From Bacteroidota bacterium (lineage in GTDB: Bacteria; Bacteroidota; Bacteroidia; Bacteroidales; VadinHA17), in assembly GCA_030706785.1 (NCBI GenBank), contig JAUZNW010000011.1, forward strand, positions 1 through 40,889: a DNA stretch of 40,889 bases, given 5' to 3'. Position numbers and translations under genes: made by a program. The notes beneath the pieces were generated by a model, which searched no databases, had not been told where the DNA came from, and saw only the letters and a list, made by a program, of their open reading frames with translations. Positions within the stretch are counted from its first letter, which is position 1. The number at the start of each line of letters is the position of its first letter. Positions 1 through 9,274 of this stretch are shown piece after piece.

Positions 1-1
1 C

Positions 2-2140
2 CGGAATCTGAAGGCAGCTTTCGCAGGAAGCAAAGCAGGTGTTGTTTTTGATGAGGAAAAGAGGTTCGATCTTGTCGTCCGGCTGGATAAAGACTACAGA
101 CAGAACCTTGAAGATATTGACAATCTGCTGGTTGCGCTGCCAGGAGGAGGTCAGATCCCGTTCGATAACCTTGCCAGTATTGAGATTAAGTCAGGCCCTG
201 CACAAGTGTCCCGCGAGAATACCAAAAGGAGGATATCTGTCGGATTTAATGTCCGTGGCAGGGATGTCCAAACCGTAATTTCAGAAGTTTCCGGGTTAAT
301 AGATAAAAACATGAAGCTACCAACCGGTTATTATATCACCTATGGGGGACAGTTTCAGAATCTTGAAGCTGCAAAAGCACGTCTTTCCGTTGCTGTTCCG
401 GTCGCCCTTCTGATGATCTTCATACTTCTTTACTTTACATTCAAGTCCGTGATACAAACACTTCTTATCTACACCGCCGTTCCCCTCGCTGCTATAGGAG
501 GTGTCTTCGCTCTTTGGATACGGGGAATGAATTTTTCAATTTCAGCCGGAATTGGATTCATTGCACTTTTTGGTGTTGCCGTGCTTAACGGAATTGTTCT
601 GATTGCCGAGTTCAACCGCCTTGAAATAGAAGGTATTACCGATATCGACCAGCGTGTTATAAAAGGATTAAAAAATCGACTACGGTCTGTAATTCTGACA
701 GGTATAGCCCCAATGCTGGGTTTTTTGCCTATGGTCATTTCGACATCAGCAGGTGCTGAGGTTCAGAAACCTCTTGCAACGGTGGTAATCGGAGGACTTA
801 TTACAGCCACATTACTGACTCTGGTTATTCTACCCATATTGTATATTGCTATTTCTTCAAAGAAGTTAAAACTCCCAGGAGTCCGAAAAACATCAAAAGC
901 GGTATTGGTGCTACTAATTATTTCTAGCTCATCTTTTCTGATTAAAGCAGGTGCCCAGGAGGCAAAACCGATCTACCTGCAGGAAGCAATCCGCATAGCC
1001 CTTGATAATAATCTTAGTCTTAAATCATCTGCTTTATCAGTCAATGTCCAGAGAGCCCTTAAAGGTGCATCATGGGATATCGAAAAGACAGATGTTGATT
1101 TTGAATACGGGCAAATGAATTCATTTTTAAAAGATAATAGTTTTACGATTTCACAGTCGTTCTCATTTCCCTCGGTTTATATCAACCAGAAAAGGCTTGC
1201 CAATGCCAGGGTGACCAGTAGCGAACTTCAGCTCAGGGAGTCACAGGTTGATGTTTCAACACAGATCAAACAGATTTACTGGAAACTGGCGTACCTATAT
1301 TCGAAACAGAAGCTCCTCCTTTTTCAGGACAGCCTTTTCTCCCGATTTCTCAGAGCTGCCGAGCTAAGGGCAAAATCCGGTGAAACGAACCGGCTTGAGA
1401 TGATCACTGCACGGTCGCAGAGTCTCGAAATCAAAAATCAGCTTCTGCAGAACTCCTCTGATATCGGGATTTCTGTACGTGATTTCAATACCCTTATGAA
1501 TAGTGATATTCATTATATCCCGGCTGATACGGTTTTACGTAAGGCCGGAAAGATTCCTTCCAGAGACAGCGCCGGTATAAAGCAAAATCCGTCGCTCGTA
1601 CTTTCAGAACACGAGGTGGAGGTATCGAAGCTGGAAAGGAATCTTGAGCAAAGCCGGATCCTGCCAGATCTGAAAGTAGGATACTTCAACCAATCAATCC
1701 AGGGAACACAGGAGATAAACGATATTGCACGTCTTTTCGGCCCGGGAGACAGATTTACCGGATTCCAGGCCGGAATTTCAGTGCCGCTCTGGATATTGCC
1801 TCACACTTCAAAGGCAAAAGCTGCCAGGATAAATGAAAATATCGCAAGAAACAACACCGCGCTATTTGAAAAATCCCTGTCAGCCGCATACCAGTCCGTG
1901 CTGGACGAATACACCAAGTATTCCGGTACCGTTGAATATTATGAGAAGCAGGCATTGCCGGAAGCCAACCTAATTGTTGATCAATCGTCAAGAAGCTACA
2001 GGGCCGGTGCCATGGATTATCTTGAATACGTATTCAGCCTTAACAGGGCGCTCGAAATCAAACAGCATTATCTCGATGCACTCGACAATTATAACCAGAC
2101 TATTATTAAAATTGAATATTTAACCGGTAATACATTCTGA
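2..2140 (+). CDS. CusA/CzcA-type RND efflux pump fused to TolC-like outer-membrane factor (5' partial)
   Basis: The reading frame is open from base 2, so the gene starts upstream of the window; the track start at 206 is only an internal GTG. The first ~290 visible codons are the C-terminal half of a heavy-metal RND pump: periplasmic docking/pore segments, then the second membrane bundle with AVPVALLMIFILLYFTF and GVAVLNGIVLIAEFNRL. After the last RND helix a new hydrophobic stretch ending in KAGAQEA looks like the former signal peptide of an outer-membrane factor, and the remaining ~390 residues are TolC-like with long coiled-coil helices. Such pump-OMF fusions are known in Bacteroidota. It should export Cu(I)/Ag(I) or divalent metal ions together with the adaptor gene 2 nt downstream. 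The metal cannot be fixed because the N-terminal substrate residues are missing. Confidence 0.9.
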   Translation, partial: RNLKAAFAGSKAGVVFDEEKRFDLVVRLDKDYRQNLEDIDNLLVALPGGGQIPFDNLASIEIKSGPAQVSRENTKRRISVGFNVRGRDVQTVISEVSGLIDKNMKLPTGYYITYGGQFQNLEAAKARLSVAVPVALLMIFILLYFTFKSVIQTLLIYTAVPLAAIGGVFALWIRGMNFSISAGIGFIALFGVAVLNGIVLIAEFNRLEIEGITDIDQRVIKGLKNRLRSVILTGIAPMLGFLPMVISTSAGAEVQKPLATVVIGGLITATLLTLVILPILYIAISSKKLKLPGVRKTSKAVLVLLIISSSSFLIKAGAQEAKPIYLQEAIRIALDNNLSLKSSALSVNVQRALKGASWDIEKTDVDFEYGQMNSFLKDNSFTISQSFSFPSVYINQKRLANARVTSSELQLRESQVDVSTQIKQIYWKLAYLYSKQKLLLFQDSLFSRFLRAAELRAKSGETNRLEMITARSQSLEIKNQLLQNSSDIGISVRDFNTLMNSDIHYIPADTVLRKAGKIPSRDSAGIKQNPSLVLSEHEVEVSKLERNLEQSRILPDLKVGYFNQSIQGTQEINDIARLFGPGDRFTGFQAGISVPLWILPHTSKAKAARINENIARNNTALFEKSLSAAYQSVLDEYTKYSGTVEYYEKQALPEANLIVDQSSRSYRAGAMDYLEYVFSLNRALEIKQHYLDALDNYNQTIIKIEYLTGNTF

Positions 2141-2142
2141 AT

Positions 2143-3336
2143 ATGAATAAACTATCCAAAAGTAACCTGCAAGCAAACATAAAATATGCTGTAATTGTTA
2201 TCCTTTGCGTCTCGTGCAGCGGAAGGAAGGCACCTAACAATAAAGCAGAAAAGAATGAAATGATTCCGGATGATATTGTTGAAATGAGGTTTGACCAGAT
2301 AAAAACTGCAGAAATAGATACCGGCCCGGTTCAACTCAGATCTCTCAACAGAACTCTGAAAGTAAGCGGCAAAATTACTGTCGCTCCCCAGAACTATGCA
2401 ACAGTCTGTGCACCACTTGGTGGCTTTGTTAAAAGCACCACGCTGATACCCGGTAATACCATTAGGAAAGGTCAGCCTCTTGCGCTGATAGAAAACCAGG
2501 AGTTTGTTGACATTCAGGAAAATTACCTTGAAGCAAAAAGCCGGATGGAATTTGCCGAAGCTGAATACAGAAGGCATACTGATCTTTTCAAGGAAGATGT
2601 TTATTCAGAACAAAACCTGCAGCAGGTGACCGCAGATTATAAGAGCCTGAAAGCTCAGGTCACAGCGCTCGAGCAGAAACTTCAACTGATCGGGATCAAT
2701 CCCTCAGGGCTCAATGAAAACAATATCAGTCGTTATGTTTCACTGGTCTCTCCCATTGACGGGTACATTAAAACAGTGAATGTAAATCTTGGCAAATCAA
2801 TTACTTCAACCGACATTCTGTTTGAAATAGTCAACCTTGACAACTTGTTCCTTGAGCTTACAATATTTGAAAAGGATGCCAGCAGGGTGTCTGCAGGGCA
2901 GAAGATCAGCTTCTATATAAACAACGAAACCGAGGAACATGAAGCCTTGATAACCCAGACCGGGAAATCGATCGGAGACGACAAAGCCTGTAAAGTATAT
3001 GCAAGGGTTACCCGGGCTTGTAAAAATCTTATGCCAGGCATGTATGTGAATGCAATTATACAGACCTCAGGCAACATGGTCACCACCCTGCCTGCAGATG
3101 CTGTTGTTAATTTCGACGATAAGGATTATATCTTTATTTTCGACAGGAACAAGGAAGAAAACGGAAACATGTTCACAGAATACAGGATCATAGAAATACA
3201 CAAAGGGGTTTCTGAAGGTGGCTATACAGAGATCATCCTGCCCGATGGCTTTGATGTAAGGAGTGCCAGGGTAGTGATAAAGGGAGCTTACAACCTTCTC
3301 TCAGCCAAAAAGAACGCCGGAGAGATGGCCTGCTGA
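2143..3336 (+). CDS. RND efflux periplasmic adaptor (CusB/CzcB family), probable lipoprotein
   Basis: 397 residues. It has an N-terminal hydrophobic segment with a possible lipidation cysteine (ILCVSC, Cys25). Next come a barrel-sandwich lipoyl half (VCAPLGGFVKSTTLIPGNTIRKG), an alpha-hairpin around residues 125-185, the second lipoyl half (VSLVSPIDGYIKTVNVNLG), then beta-barrel and membrane-proximal domains. This is the order of HlyD/CusB-type adaptors that bridge the inner-membrane pump and the outer-membrane channel. The ATG lies 2 nt after the stop of the pump-OMF fusion, so the two are co-translated. The CDF exporter follows 15 nt later. No extra histidine- or methionine-rich metal-binding tail is obvious. 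Confidence 0.9.
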   Translation: MNKLSKSNLQANIKYAVIVILCVSCSGRKAPNNKAEKNEMIPDDIVEMRFDQIKTAEIDTGPVQLRSLNRTLKVSGKITVAPQNYATVCAPLGGFVKSTTLIPGNTIRKGQPLALIENQEFVDIQENYLEAKSRMEFAEAEYRRHTDLFKEDVYSEQNLQQVTADYKSLKAQVTALEQKLQLIGINPSGLNENNISRYVSLVSPIDGYIKTVNVNLGKSITSTDILFEIVNLDNLFLELTIFEKDASRVSAGQKISFYINNETEEHEALITQTGKSIGDDKACKVYARVTRACKNLMPGMYVNAIIQTSGNMVTTLPADAVVNFDDKDYIFIFDRNKEENGNMFTEYRIIEIHKGVSEGGYTEIILPDGFDVRSARVVIKGAYNLLSAKKNAGEMAC

Positions 3337-3351
3337 TTAATAATTAATTAC

Positions 3352-4242
3352 ATGGAATACGAACATTCGGGGAAATCAGGTACGTACTACAGTAATGCAT
3401 TCAAAGCAGGCATCGCCGTTAATATCGTATTCGTTGTGGTTGAGGCCGTATTTGGCAAAATATCAAATTCCATGGCGCTTGTCTCAGACGCAGGGCATAA
3501 TTTCAGCGATGTTCTTGTTCTTGTTTTTTCATGGATCGCAATTCTTCTCTCGCAGAAAAAGCCAAGTATTAAATTTACATATGGCCTTCGCAGATTAACC
3601 ATTCTTGCAGCTCTGTTAAATACTCTTATACTTATAGCTGCTGTTGTGCTTATCGCTATCGAAACTATTAACCGGATCAGGCATCCCGTTTCAGTGGATT
3701 CATCCCTGGTGATCATAGTTGCTCTCATTGCAATTCTGATCAACGGCATAACCGCATGGCTCTTCAAAAAGGGACAGAAAGAAGATCTTAATATCCGCAG
3801 TGCATTTCTGCATTTCATCGCTGATACAATTGTCTCTCTTGGAGTTGTTATTACAGGATTAATTATATCTCTGACAGGAATATACTGGATAGATTCCATT
3901 GTTTCATTCATAATACTTATTGTTATACTTTACAGCACTTACAGGCTGATGCTTGATTCTGTAAATCTTGCGCTTGATGCTGTTCCGGAAAACATAAACA
4001 TAATGGAGGTAAGGTCCTTCCTTGAGAACCTTCCGGAAGTTTCCGATTTTCACGATCTGCATATCTGGGCAATGAGTACAACTTCTGCAGCTCTGACAGT
4101 GCACCTAACAACCAAGATCCCCACTGATGTAAAATTTATCAGGACGATACAGGCGAACCTGCGTGATAAATTCAATATTGAACATTCAACCATACAGGTC
4201 GAATTCGGAGAAAATGCCAGTTCATGCAACAACTGCAACTAA
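3352..4242 (+). CDS. Cation diffusion facilitator family metal exporter (CzcD/ZitB-like)
   Basis: 296 residues with about six membrane helices and a C-terminal cytoplasmic domain. Helix 2 carries SDAGHNFSD and helix 5 carries HFIADT, the two HxxxD pairs that form the transport site of Zn2+-type CDF antiporters. The C-terminal domain has the usual HDLHIWAMSTTSAALTVHL segment. The protein ends in a short Cys-rich tail, CNNCN, which could add a metal site. The gene sits 15 nt after the RND adaptor, so it is probably the last gene of a metal-resistance operon: the CDF moves Zn/Cd/Co out of the cytoplasm and the RND system clears the periplasm. Zinc as substrate is inferred from the HxxxD pairs. 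Confidence 0.9.
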   Translation: MEYEHSGKSGTYYSNAFKAGIAVNIVFVVVEAVFGKISNSMALVSDAGHNFSDVLVLVFSWIAILLSQKKPSIKFTYGLRRLTILAALLNTLILIAAVVLIAIETINRIRHPVSVDSSLVIIVALIAILINGITAWLFKKGQKEDLNIRSAFLHFIADTIVSLGVVITGLIISLTGIYWIDSIVSFIILIVILYSTYRLMLDSVNLALDAVPENINIMEVRSFLENLPEVSDFHDLHIWAMSTTSAALTVHLTTKIPTDVKFIRTIQANLRDKFNIEHSTIQVEFGENASSCNNCN

Positions 4243-4279
4243 ATCAATACCCTGATCATAATTCACAATACAAATTCTG

Positions 4280-4933
4280 ATGGAAATCATAATTACTGCT
4301 GATGGTTCCGATACCCTGTTCGTACCCGAGATCAATGAACACTATCATTCAACGCTGGGAGCTGTCCAGGAATCAGATTTTATCTTTATTAAGAACGGCC
4401 TCGGTTTCTGCACGGCTGATCCTGTCAGAATATTCGAGGTCGGTTTTGGCACAGGCCTGAATGCCCTTCTTTCAGCGGTTTACAGCTTAAAGAATGACAG
4501 AAGAGTATACTATACATCTATTGAAAAAGACCCTTTGCCTGAATATATAATTAAGCAGCTGAATTACCCGGAATTCGTAGATGAAGATGGGCAGGAACTT
4601 TTCAGATCGATACATTCATGCAATTGGAACATCCGGCAAAAAATTCACTTAAACTTCTTCCTTGAAAAGATCGATGCAGATTTGCTTGGCTGGGACCCGG
4701 AAGGTGAATATGACCTGATCTATTTTGATGCGTTCTGCCCGGATAAGCAACCTGAATTATGGACCAGAGATATATTCACAAAGATCGAACAAATTACAGT
4801 CAGGGGCGGAATCCTGGTGAGTTATTCAGTAAAGGGTGAAGTAAAACGGGTCTTGCGACAAAACGGATTCAGAGTGAACAGGTTACCCGGTCCCCCTGGC
4901 AAAAGACACATTCTGAGGGCAATAAAAATTTGA
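4280..4933 (+). CDS. mnmD: tRNA (5-methylaminomethyl-2-thiouridine)(34) methyltransferase MnmD (stand-alone)
   Basis: 217 residues. It has a SAM-binding motif FEVGFGTGLNALL near residue 52 and YFDAFCPDKQPELWT near residue 148, both characteristic of the methyltransferase half of E. coli MnmC. The FAD oxidase half (MnmC1) is absent, as is common outside Proteobacteria. The expected role is the last methylation of mnm5s2U at wobble position 34 of tRNAs reading split codon boxes. It is 37 nt downstream of the CDF gene, which may be mere proximity. The next gene has its own promoter. Confidence 0.85.
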   Translation: MEIIITADGSDTLFVPEINEHYHSTLGAVQESDFIFIKNGLGFCTADPVRIFEVGFGTGLNALLSAVYSLKNDRRVYYTSIEKDPLPEYIIKQLNYPEFVDEDGQELFRSIHSCNWNIRQKIHLNFFLEKIDADLLGWDPEGEYDLIYFDAFCPDKQPELWTRDIFTKIEQITVRGGILVSYSVKGEVKRVLRQNGFRVNRLPGPPGKRHILRAIKI

Positions 4934-4948
4934 AAATAAGTTTCAGAG

Positions 4949-4974
4949 GCACTTTTTTCATAGACTCAAAGTGC
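4949..4974 (+). promoter_or_regulatory. Inverted repeat GCACTTT-N12-AAAGTGC in the fkp promoter
   Basis: A perfect 7-bp inverted repeat (4949-4955 and 4968-4974) lies directly before the TATCTTTG -7 box of the FKBP gene. It could be an operator between the -33 and -7 elements. It could also be the hairpin of a weak terminator for mnmD, since an A/T-rich stretch flanks it. The sequence shows only the symmetry and its position. Confidence 0.4.
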
Positions 4975-4982
4975 TATCTTTG
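4975..4982 (+). promoter_or_regulatory. Bacteroidetes-type -7 promoter box (TATCTTTG) for the FKBP-cyclophilin operon
   Basis: TATCTTTG fits the Bacteroidetes -7 consensus TAnnTTTG and lies 27 nt before the ATG at 5010. That gives a short leader of about 20 nt. A T-rich stretch about 20 nt upstream can serve as a weak -33 element. Confidence 0.6.
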
Positions 4983-5009
4983 CGGAATTAAAAATCTAAA
5001 AAAAATCAA

Positions 5010-5723
5010 ATGAAAATCAATGGATTAATAGTTCTGACAGGTGTTATTGCCCTGACGCTTGGCTCCTGCGGCAAGAGTTATGTATCGAGTGCTAAGATGA
5101 AAACCAGTCAAGATTCACTCTCTTATGCTTTTGGAATCATTAACTACAATGCTCTTCAAACTGACAGTCTTAAGCTCGATCCTGTTCTTGTGGCTAAGGC
5201 CATGCTGGACGGCGAAAAGGGTAAGCCAGATATGTCGGATGAAGTTGCCAGAGGAGTCATAATGGCATTTGTCAATAAGCGACAGGCTGATCAGACAGCA
5301 AAAAAATCAGAACAGGATAAGATCTTATACAAGGATTATATAGCTGAGAATGAGGCATTCCTGGCAAAGAACAAGGAAAAACCGGGTGTTACTGTAACCC
5401 CCAGCGGGCTTCAGTATGAAGTTATCAAAATGGGAACCGGCACCAAGCCAACCAAGGACAATACCGTCAAGGTAAACTATGTGGGCACACTTATCGACGG
5501 GACTGAATTTGATTCATCGATTAAAAGAAATGAACCGGCTACTTTCCCAGTAAGCGGAGTAATTCCTGGCTGGACAGAAGCTCTTCAGCTTATGCCTGTA
5601 GGATCAAAATTTAAACTGTATATTCCGGAAAACCTGGCATACGGGAGCAACCAGGCAGGGTCGGTGATCAAGCCGTTTTCAACCCTGGTATTTGAAGTTG
5701 AGCTTCTTGAAATCGTCAAGTAG
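5010..5723 (+). CDS. FKBP-type peptidyl-prolyl cis-trans isomerase, lipoprotein (FkpA/Mip-like)
   Basis: 237 residues. The N-terminal signal sequence ends in the lipobox LTLGSC (Cys20), so it is probably anchored in a membrane facing the periplasm. Residues 30-115 are the helical dimerisation domain of Mip/FkpA proteins ([16 protein letters not shown]). Residues ~125-237 are the FKBP fold: [48 protein letters not shown] and IPENLAYG are the standard core segments, and the strand FEVELLEI closes it. It catalyses prolyl isomerisation during folding of exported proteins. A cyclophilin gene follows after 2 nt, so the two isomerases are co-expressed. Confidence 0.93.
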   Translation: MKINGLIVLTGVIALTLGSCGKSYVSSAKMKTSQDSLSYAFGIINYNALQTDSLKLDPVLVAKAMLDGEKGKPDMSDEVARGVIMAFVNKRQADQTAKKSEQDKILYKDYIAENEAFLAKNKEKPGVTVTPSGLQYEVIKMGTGTKPTKDNTVKVNYVGTLIDGTEFDSSIKRNEPATFPVSGVIPGWTEALQLMPVGSKFKLYIPENLAYGSNQAGSVIKPFSTLVFEVELLEIVK

Positions 5724-5725
5724 CA

Positions 5726-6184
5726 ATGAGAAGCGCAGAGATACATACTGCAAAAGGGATAATGCATGTCTGCTTTTACGAGGATGACGCACCTCGCACA
5801 GTTGAGAATTTTGTAAAGCTTGCCAGGGAAGGATTTTATGACGGGCTGGCCTTTCACAGGGTAATTCCTGATTTCGTAATACAGGGTGGCTGTCCTTATT
5901 CAAGAGATATGAGCGACCCGAGAGTAGGTACCGGAGGTCCGGGCTATAAGATCAATTGTGAGCTTACTGGTGGCAACCAGTATCACGACAGAGGCGTTCT
6001 TTCAATGGCTCATGCTGGAAGAGATACAGGTGGCTCCCAGTTTTTTATTTGCCATGGCAGGACAAACACAAAACATCTCGACAGACAGCATACCTGCTTC
6101 GGAAAGGTTACCTCAGGATTGGAGGTCATTGATAAGATCAGAAAGGGTGACAGGATCGAAAAAATTGTTATAAACGAAGAATAA
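5726..6184 (+). CDS. Cyclophilin-type peptidyl-prolyl cis-trans isomerase
   Basis: 152 residues without a signal peptide, so probably cytoplasmic. Cyclophilin hallmarks are present: FVKLAREGFYDGLAFHRVIPDFVIQGG, GTGGPGYKINCE, LSMAHAGRDTGGSQFFI and HTCFGKV. The catalytic arginine is in FHRV. Trp of the classic FxxLNxxHTxFG drug-binding segment is not seen; the segment here reads KHLDRQHTCFGKV. Length is normal for the short bacterial PpiB form. It lies 2 nt after the FKBP gene and 1 nt before the DUF3127 gene, so the three form a tight operon. Confidence 0.93.
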   Translation: MRSAEIHTAKGIMHVCFYEDDAPRTVENFVKLAREGFYDGLAFHRVIPDFVIQGGCPYSRDMSDPRVGTGGPGYKINCELTGGNQYHDRGVLSMAHAGRDTGGSQFFICHGRTNTKHLDRQHTCFGKVTSGLEVIDKIRKGDRIEKIVINEE

Positions 6185-6185
6185 G

Positions 6186-6566
6186 ATGGCATTCGAAATC
6201 ACAGGGAAAGTGATCGATATAATGCCTGTGAACCAGGTGAGCGACAAATTCAGAAAAAGGGAATTCGTTATTGAAAAAAAAGATACCGGAGGCCCGAATG
6301 TCTTCGTTGATTATTTAAAATTTCAGCTTGTTCAGGATAAATGTGATCTGATAAACGAATCATTTCTCAATGAAGAAGTAAAGATCTGGTTTAATCTGAA
6401 AGGCAACAGGTGGGAGCGGGACGGGAAAGTGAATTATTTCACAAATCTCGATACCTGGAAGATAGAAAAGATCTCGTCTGCCGGCAAAGATCAGGATACC
6501 CGGCAACAGAGCGCTCCTGAAAGCTTTCCAGCTGATTTGGACGAGATGAGCGATCTGCCTTTCTGA
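6186..6566 (+). CDS. DUF3127 family protein with SSB-like acidic C-terminal tip
   Basis: 126 residues. The first ~95 are a small beta-rich domain (FEITGKVIDIMPVNQVSDKFRKREFVIE) typical of DUF3127, a family found mainly in Bacteroidota and predicted to have an OB-like fold. A low-complexity linker rich in Q, S and P follows. The protein ends in DLDEMSDLPF, which resembles the acidic DDDIPF tip by which single-stranded-DNA-binding protein recruits repair enzymes. A role with nucleic acid is therefore plausible but unproven. It is translated 1 nt after the cyclophilin stop. Confidence 0.8.
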   Translation: MAFEITGKVIDIMPVNQVSDKFRKREFVIEKKDTGGPNVFVDYLKFQLVQDKCDLINESFLNEEVKIWFNLKGNRWERDGKVNYFTNLDTWKIEKISSAGKDQDTRQQSAPESFPADLDEMSDLPF

Positions 6567-6599
6567 TCAGCACATTTTTGATTTCATTCTTTTCACGCC

Positions 6600-9251
6600 A
6601 TGAGATATCTTTTAATACTCCTGCTTGCTTTTCCTTTTATCTGCGCTCAATCGCAGATCACTCCGGTGGAGGTGGTTACCGATTCCAACCGCATTCTTCT
6701 CCCATACAACCGGATAATTAATCCGGCAGGTGTTCAGATTACTTTCGGTGATGCATCCGTTGAAAGCCATGCCATGGATGCTTCTCTTTCCCCTGACGGG
6801 CAATGGCTTGCGGTAGAGGAAAGATCGAGCGTGGTGTTCATTAGCACCGCTGACAATAGTGTTAAGTTCGTACTCAGAAACGCGTTTCATCCTGATCTGA
6901 GAGGAGGAATGAACACCTATTCCGGGATAACCTGGCATAATATAAACGGTAAACCCGGCGTATACTGGAGTGCGGTCGGAACAGCGGACAGATCATTTGT
7001 TGCATCAGCTATATGGGACGGGACAAATGCTGAGTTCGGAAAGCTCATCCAGTTTAAAAGAATCCCGCCGGCTGATATGGCTCTGCCTAATGAGTTCCTT
7101 ATCAGAAGGGAATCCGGCCATGAGTACCTGTATGTTGTCCTGAACGGGAATAATCAGGTGATCAAACAGGATCTTGCGTCCCTCGATACCGTGTGGATCA
7201 CTGATCCCGGTGTTGCTCCTTACGGCCTGACAATGGCCGCTGGTAAACTCTATGTCACCAACTGGGCTGGCAGACATCCCATGCCCGGCGACACAGAAGT
7301 TGCAGGCGTTCCGTGGGGAAATGCAAGGGTCAATAATAAAGCCGGTGGCGGTACCAGAGAAGGGAGTGTTACAGTCATTGATCCTAAGACAGGCGCACTT
7401 ATAAAGGAGCTGATTGTAGGGCTTCATCCGAATGCAATCCTGAGTGACCGGAGTGGCGAATTCGTCTATGTCACAAACTCAAACAGCGACAATGTCTCTG
7501 TAATAAATGCCCTTATAGATGAAATTACTGAGACATTTAGTGTCAGGCTCCAGCCGGAAACAAATCCTTTTTTCGGGGATTCACCAAACGGTCTGTGTCT
7601 CTCATCGGATGAAAAATACCTGTACGTCGCAAACGGGATGGACAACGCACTTGCAGTAATCCGGTTGTCAGCGAGGGCAGCAAGAAGAGGAACAGGGAAC
7701 TCAAGCCTGGTTACCGGTTTCATACCCACGGGAGCATATCCCTCAGGGCTATGTCTTTCACCGGGAGGTACCCTTTATGTTACTAATCTTGAAGCCTCCG
7801 GAGCAAGATTGGGACTACCCTATTCCACCACCAAAAATATTATCTACAATGCCCACAGCATGGGCGCTTCAGTGTCTGCTATACCTGTTCCAGGTGTTAA
7901 AAAGCTCAAAGCTTACACTGATACAGTGGTTGCTGTCAATAATCTGAAAAGAGCCGCACTAGCCAGGGAAATGCCAAGAGTGAATGTAAAGCCCGCCGCG
8001 GTTCCTGAAAGGATCGGTGAACCATCAGTTTTCAAACATGTAGTTTATATAATCAAGGAAAACAGGACATATGATCAGGTGCTGGGTGACATATCTCAGG
8101 GTAACGGTGATCCTGCAATTTGTACATATGGTGCAAAAATAACCCCTAACACCCATAAGCTCTGTGAGGAATTTCTGCTCCTTGATAATTTCCATGTTTC
8201 CGGAAAATGTTCTGCAGAGGGCCATCAATGGACTGATGCCTCCATAGTCACAGACTATATCGAAAAAAACATGAGAGCGTGGTTCCGCAGTTACCCGCAT
8301 GTACAGACCGATGCGCTTGTTTACGCACCCACCGGATTCATATGGGACAATGCCTTGGCAAAAAAGAAATCGGTGAGGATTTATGGTGAAGCCTCATCTC
8401 CGGTGACAGTCGGAAACCTCAGATGGACTGACATATACAAAAAATATAAGAATGGGGAAAAGGTTGAATTCCAAAACATAACTACTATCGAACCCGTTAA
8501 AGCCATTCTTTGTCTGACATATCCTTCATTTGGCAACCACGAGTTTTCAGATGCTATGAGGGCTGATGCATTGATAACCGAACTGAGGCATTTCGAAAGT
8601 ATGCCGGGTGACCAGCTTCCGGAACTTATGGTAGTGGCCCTTCCAAATGACCATACAGCGGGCGTGCGCCCCGGAAGTCCTACACCAAGGGCAATGGTTG
8701 CAGACAACGATGCAGCGCTCGGAAAGATAGTAGAGGCATTTACCAGAAGCAGGTTCTGGGAAAATACTGTCATTTTTGTCGTGGAAGATGATTCGCAGTC
8801 AGGATGGGACCATGTTTCGGCTTACAGGACCGTGGCTCTTGTCATAAGCCCCTATTCAAGGCTTAAGAAGACCATTCACACCTATTATACACAGCCTTCA
8901 ATGGTAAGGACAATTGAACAGATCCTTGGCCTTCCGCCAATGAACATCCAGGATGCAATTGCGAATCCGATGACAGACTGTTTTACAACCGCACCGGATA
9001 AAACTCCCTACAATGCGCTTCCAAGCAATATTCCTATTGATGAAATGAATCCGCAGATCAGCTCCCTGAAGGGAAGAGCATTGTATTATGCAAAAAAAAG
9101 CATGCTGCCGGAATTTGATGGTGTCGATTCCGGCAACGATGATCTCCTTAACAGGATATTATGGTTTGCGGCAAAGGGTCATGAACCTTATCCCTCAAAA
9201 TACGCAGGAACAGGAAACACGGAAGCTGAAAGCGGGGATGATGATGATTGA
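6600..9251 (+). CDS. Bifunctional YncE-like beta-propeller / phosphoesterase-family protein
   Basis: 883 residues with a cleavable signal peptide (MRYLLILLLAFPFICAQSQ), so exported. Residues ~50-430 are a YVTN/YncE-type propeller with repeated segments such as LSPDGQWLAV, GEFVYVTNSNSDNVSVI and DEKYLYVANGMDNALAVI. Residues ~485-830 are a phosphoesterase/alkaline-phosphatase superfamily domain. VVYIIKENRTYDQVLGD contains the probable nucleophile region, with further metal-ligand segments AEGHQWTD, LPNDHTAG and VVEDDSQSGWDHV. It resembles phospholipase C-like/acid phosphatase enzymes, but the substrate cannot be read from sequence. The last residues are a run of acidic residues. The stop abuts the M3 peptidase gene. 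Confidence 0.88.
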   Translation: MRYLLILLLAFPFICAQSQITPVEVVTDSNRILLPYNRIINPAGVQITFGDASVESHAMDASLSPDGQWLAVEERSSVVFISTADNSVKFVLRNAFHPDLRGGMNTYSGITWHNINGKPGVYWSAVGTADRSFVASAIWDGTNAEFGKLIQFKRIPPADMALPNEFLIRRESGHEYLYVVLNGNNQVIKQDLASLDTVWITDPGVAPYGLTMAAGKLYVTNWAGRHPMPGDTEVAGVPWGNARVNNKAGGGTREGSVTVIDPKTGALIKELIVGLHPNAILSDRSGEFVYVTNSNSDNVSVINALIDEITETFSVRLQPETNPFFGDSPNGLCLSSDEKYLYVANGMDNALAVIRLSARAARRGTGNSSLVTGFIPTGAYPSGLCLSPGGTLYVTNLEASGARLGLPYSTTKNIIYNAHSMGASVSAIPVPGVKKLKAYTDTVVAVNNLKRAALAREMPRVNVKPAAVPERIGEPSVFKHVVYIIKENRTYDQVLGDISQGNGDPAICTYGAKITPNTHKLCEEFLLLDNFHVSGKCSAEGHQWTDASIVTDYIEKNMRAWFRSYPHVQTDALVYAPTGFIWDNALAKKKSVRIYGEASSPVTVGNLRWTDIYKKYKNGEKVEFQNITTIEPVKAILCLTYPSFGNHEFSDAMRADALITELRHFESMPGDQLPELMVVALPNDHTAGVRPGSPTPRAMVADNDAALGKIVEAFTRSRFWENTVIFVVEDDSQSGWDHVSAYRTVALVISPYSRLKKTIHTYYTQPSMVRTIEQILGLPPMNIQDAIANPMTDCFTTAPDKTPYNALPSNIPIDEMNPQISSLKGRALYYAKKSMLPEFDGVDSGNDDLLNRILWFAAKGHEPYPSKYAGTGNTEAESGDDDD

Positions 9252-9274
9252 CAAATCAGCTGAACATTCAGGTC

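Noticed and set aside
3387-3911. 174-aa minus-strand ORF opposite the CDF exporter
   Set aside because: It is a shadow of a clear membrane transporter gene; its translation has no recognisable domain.
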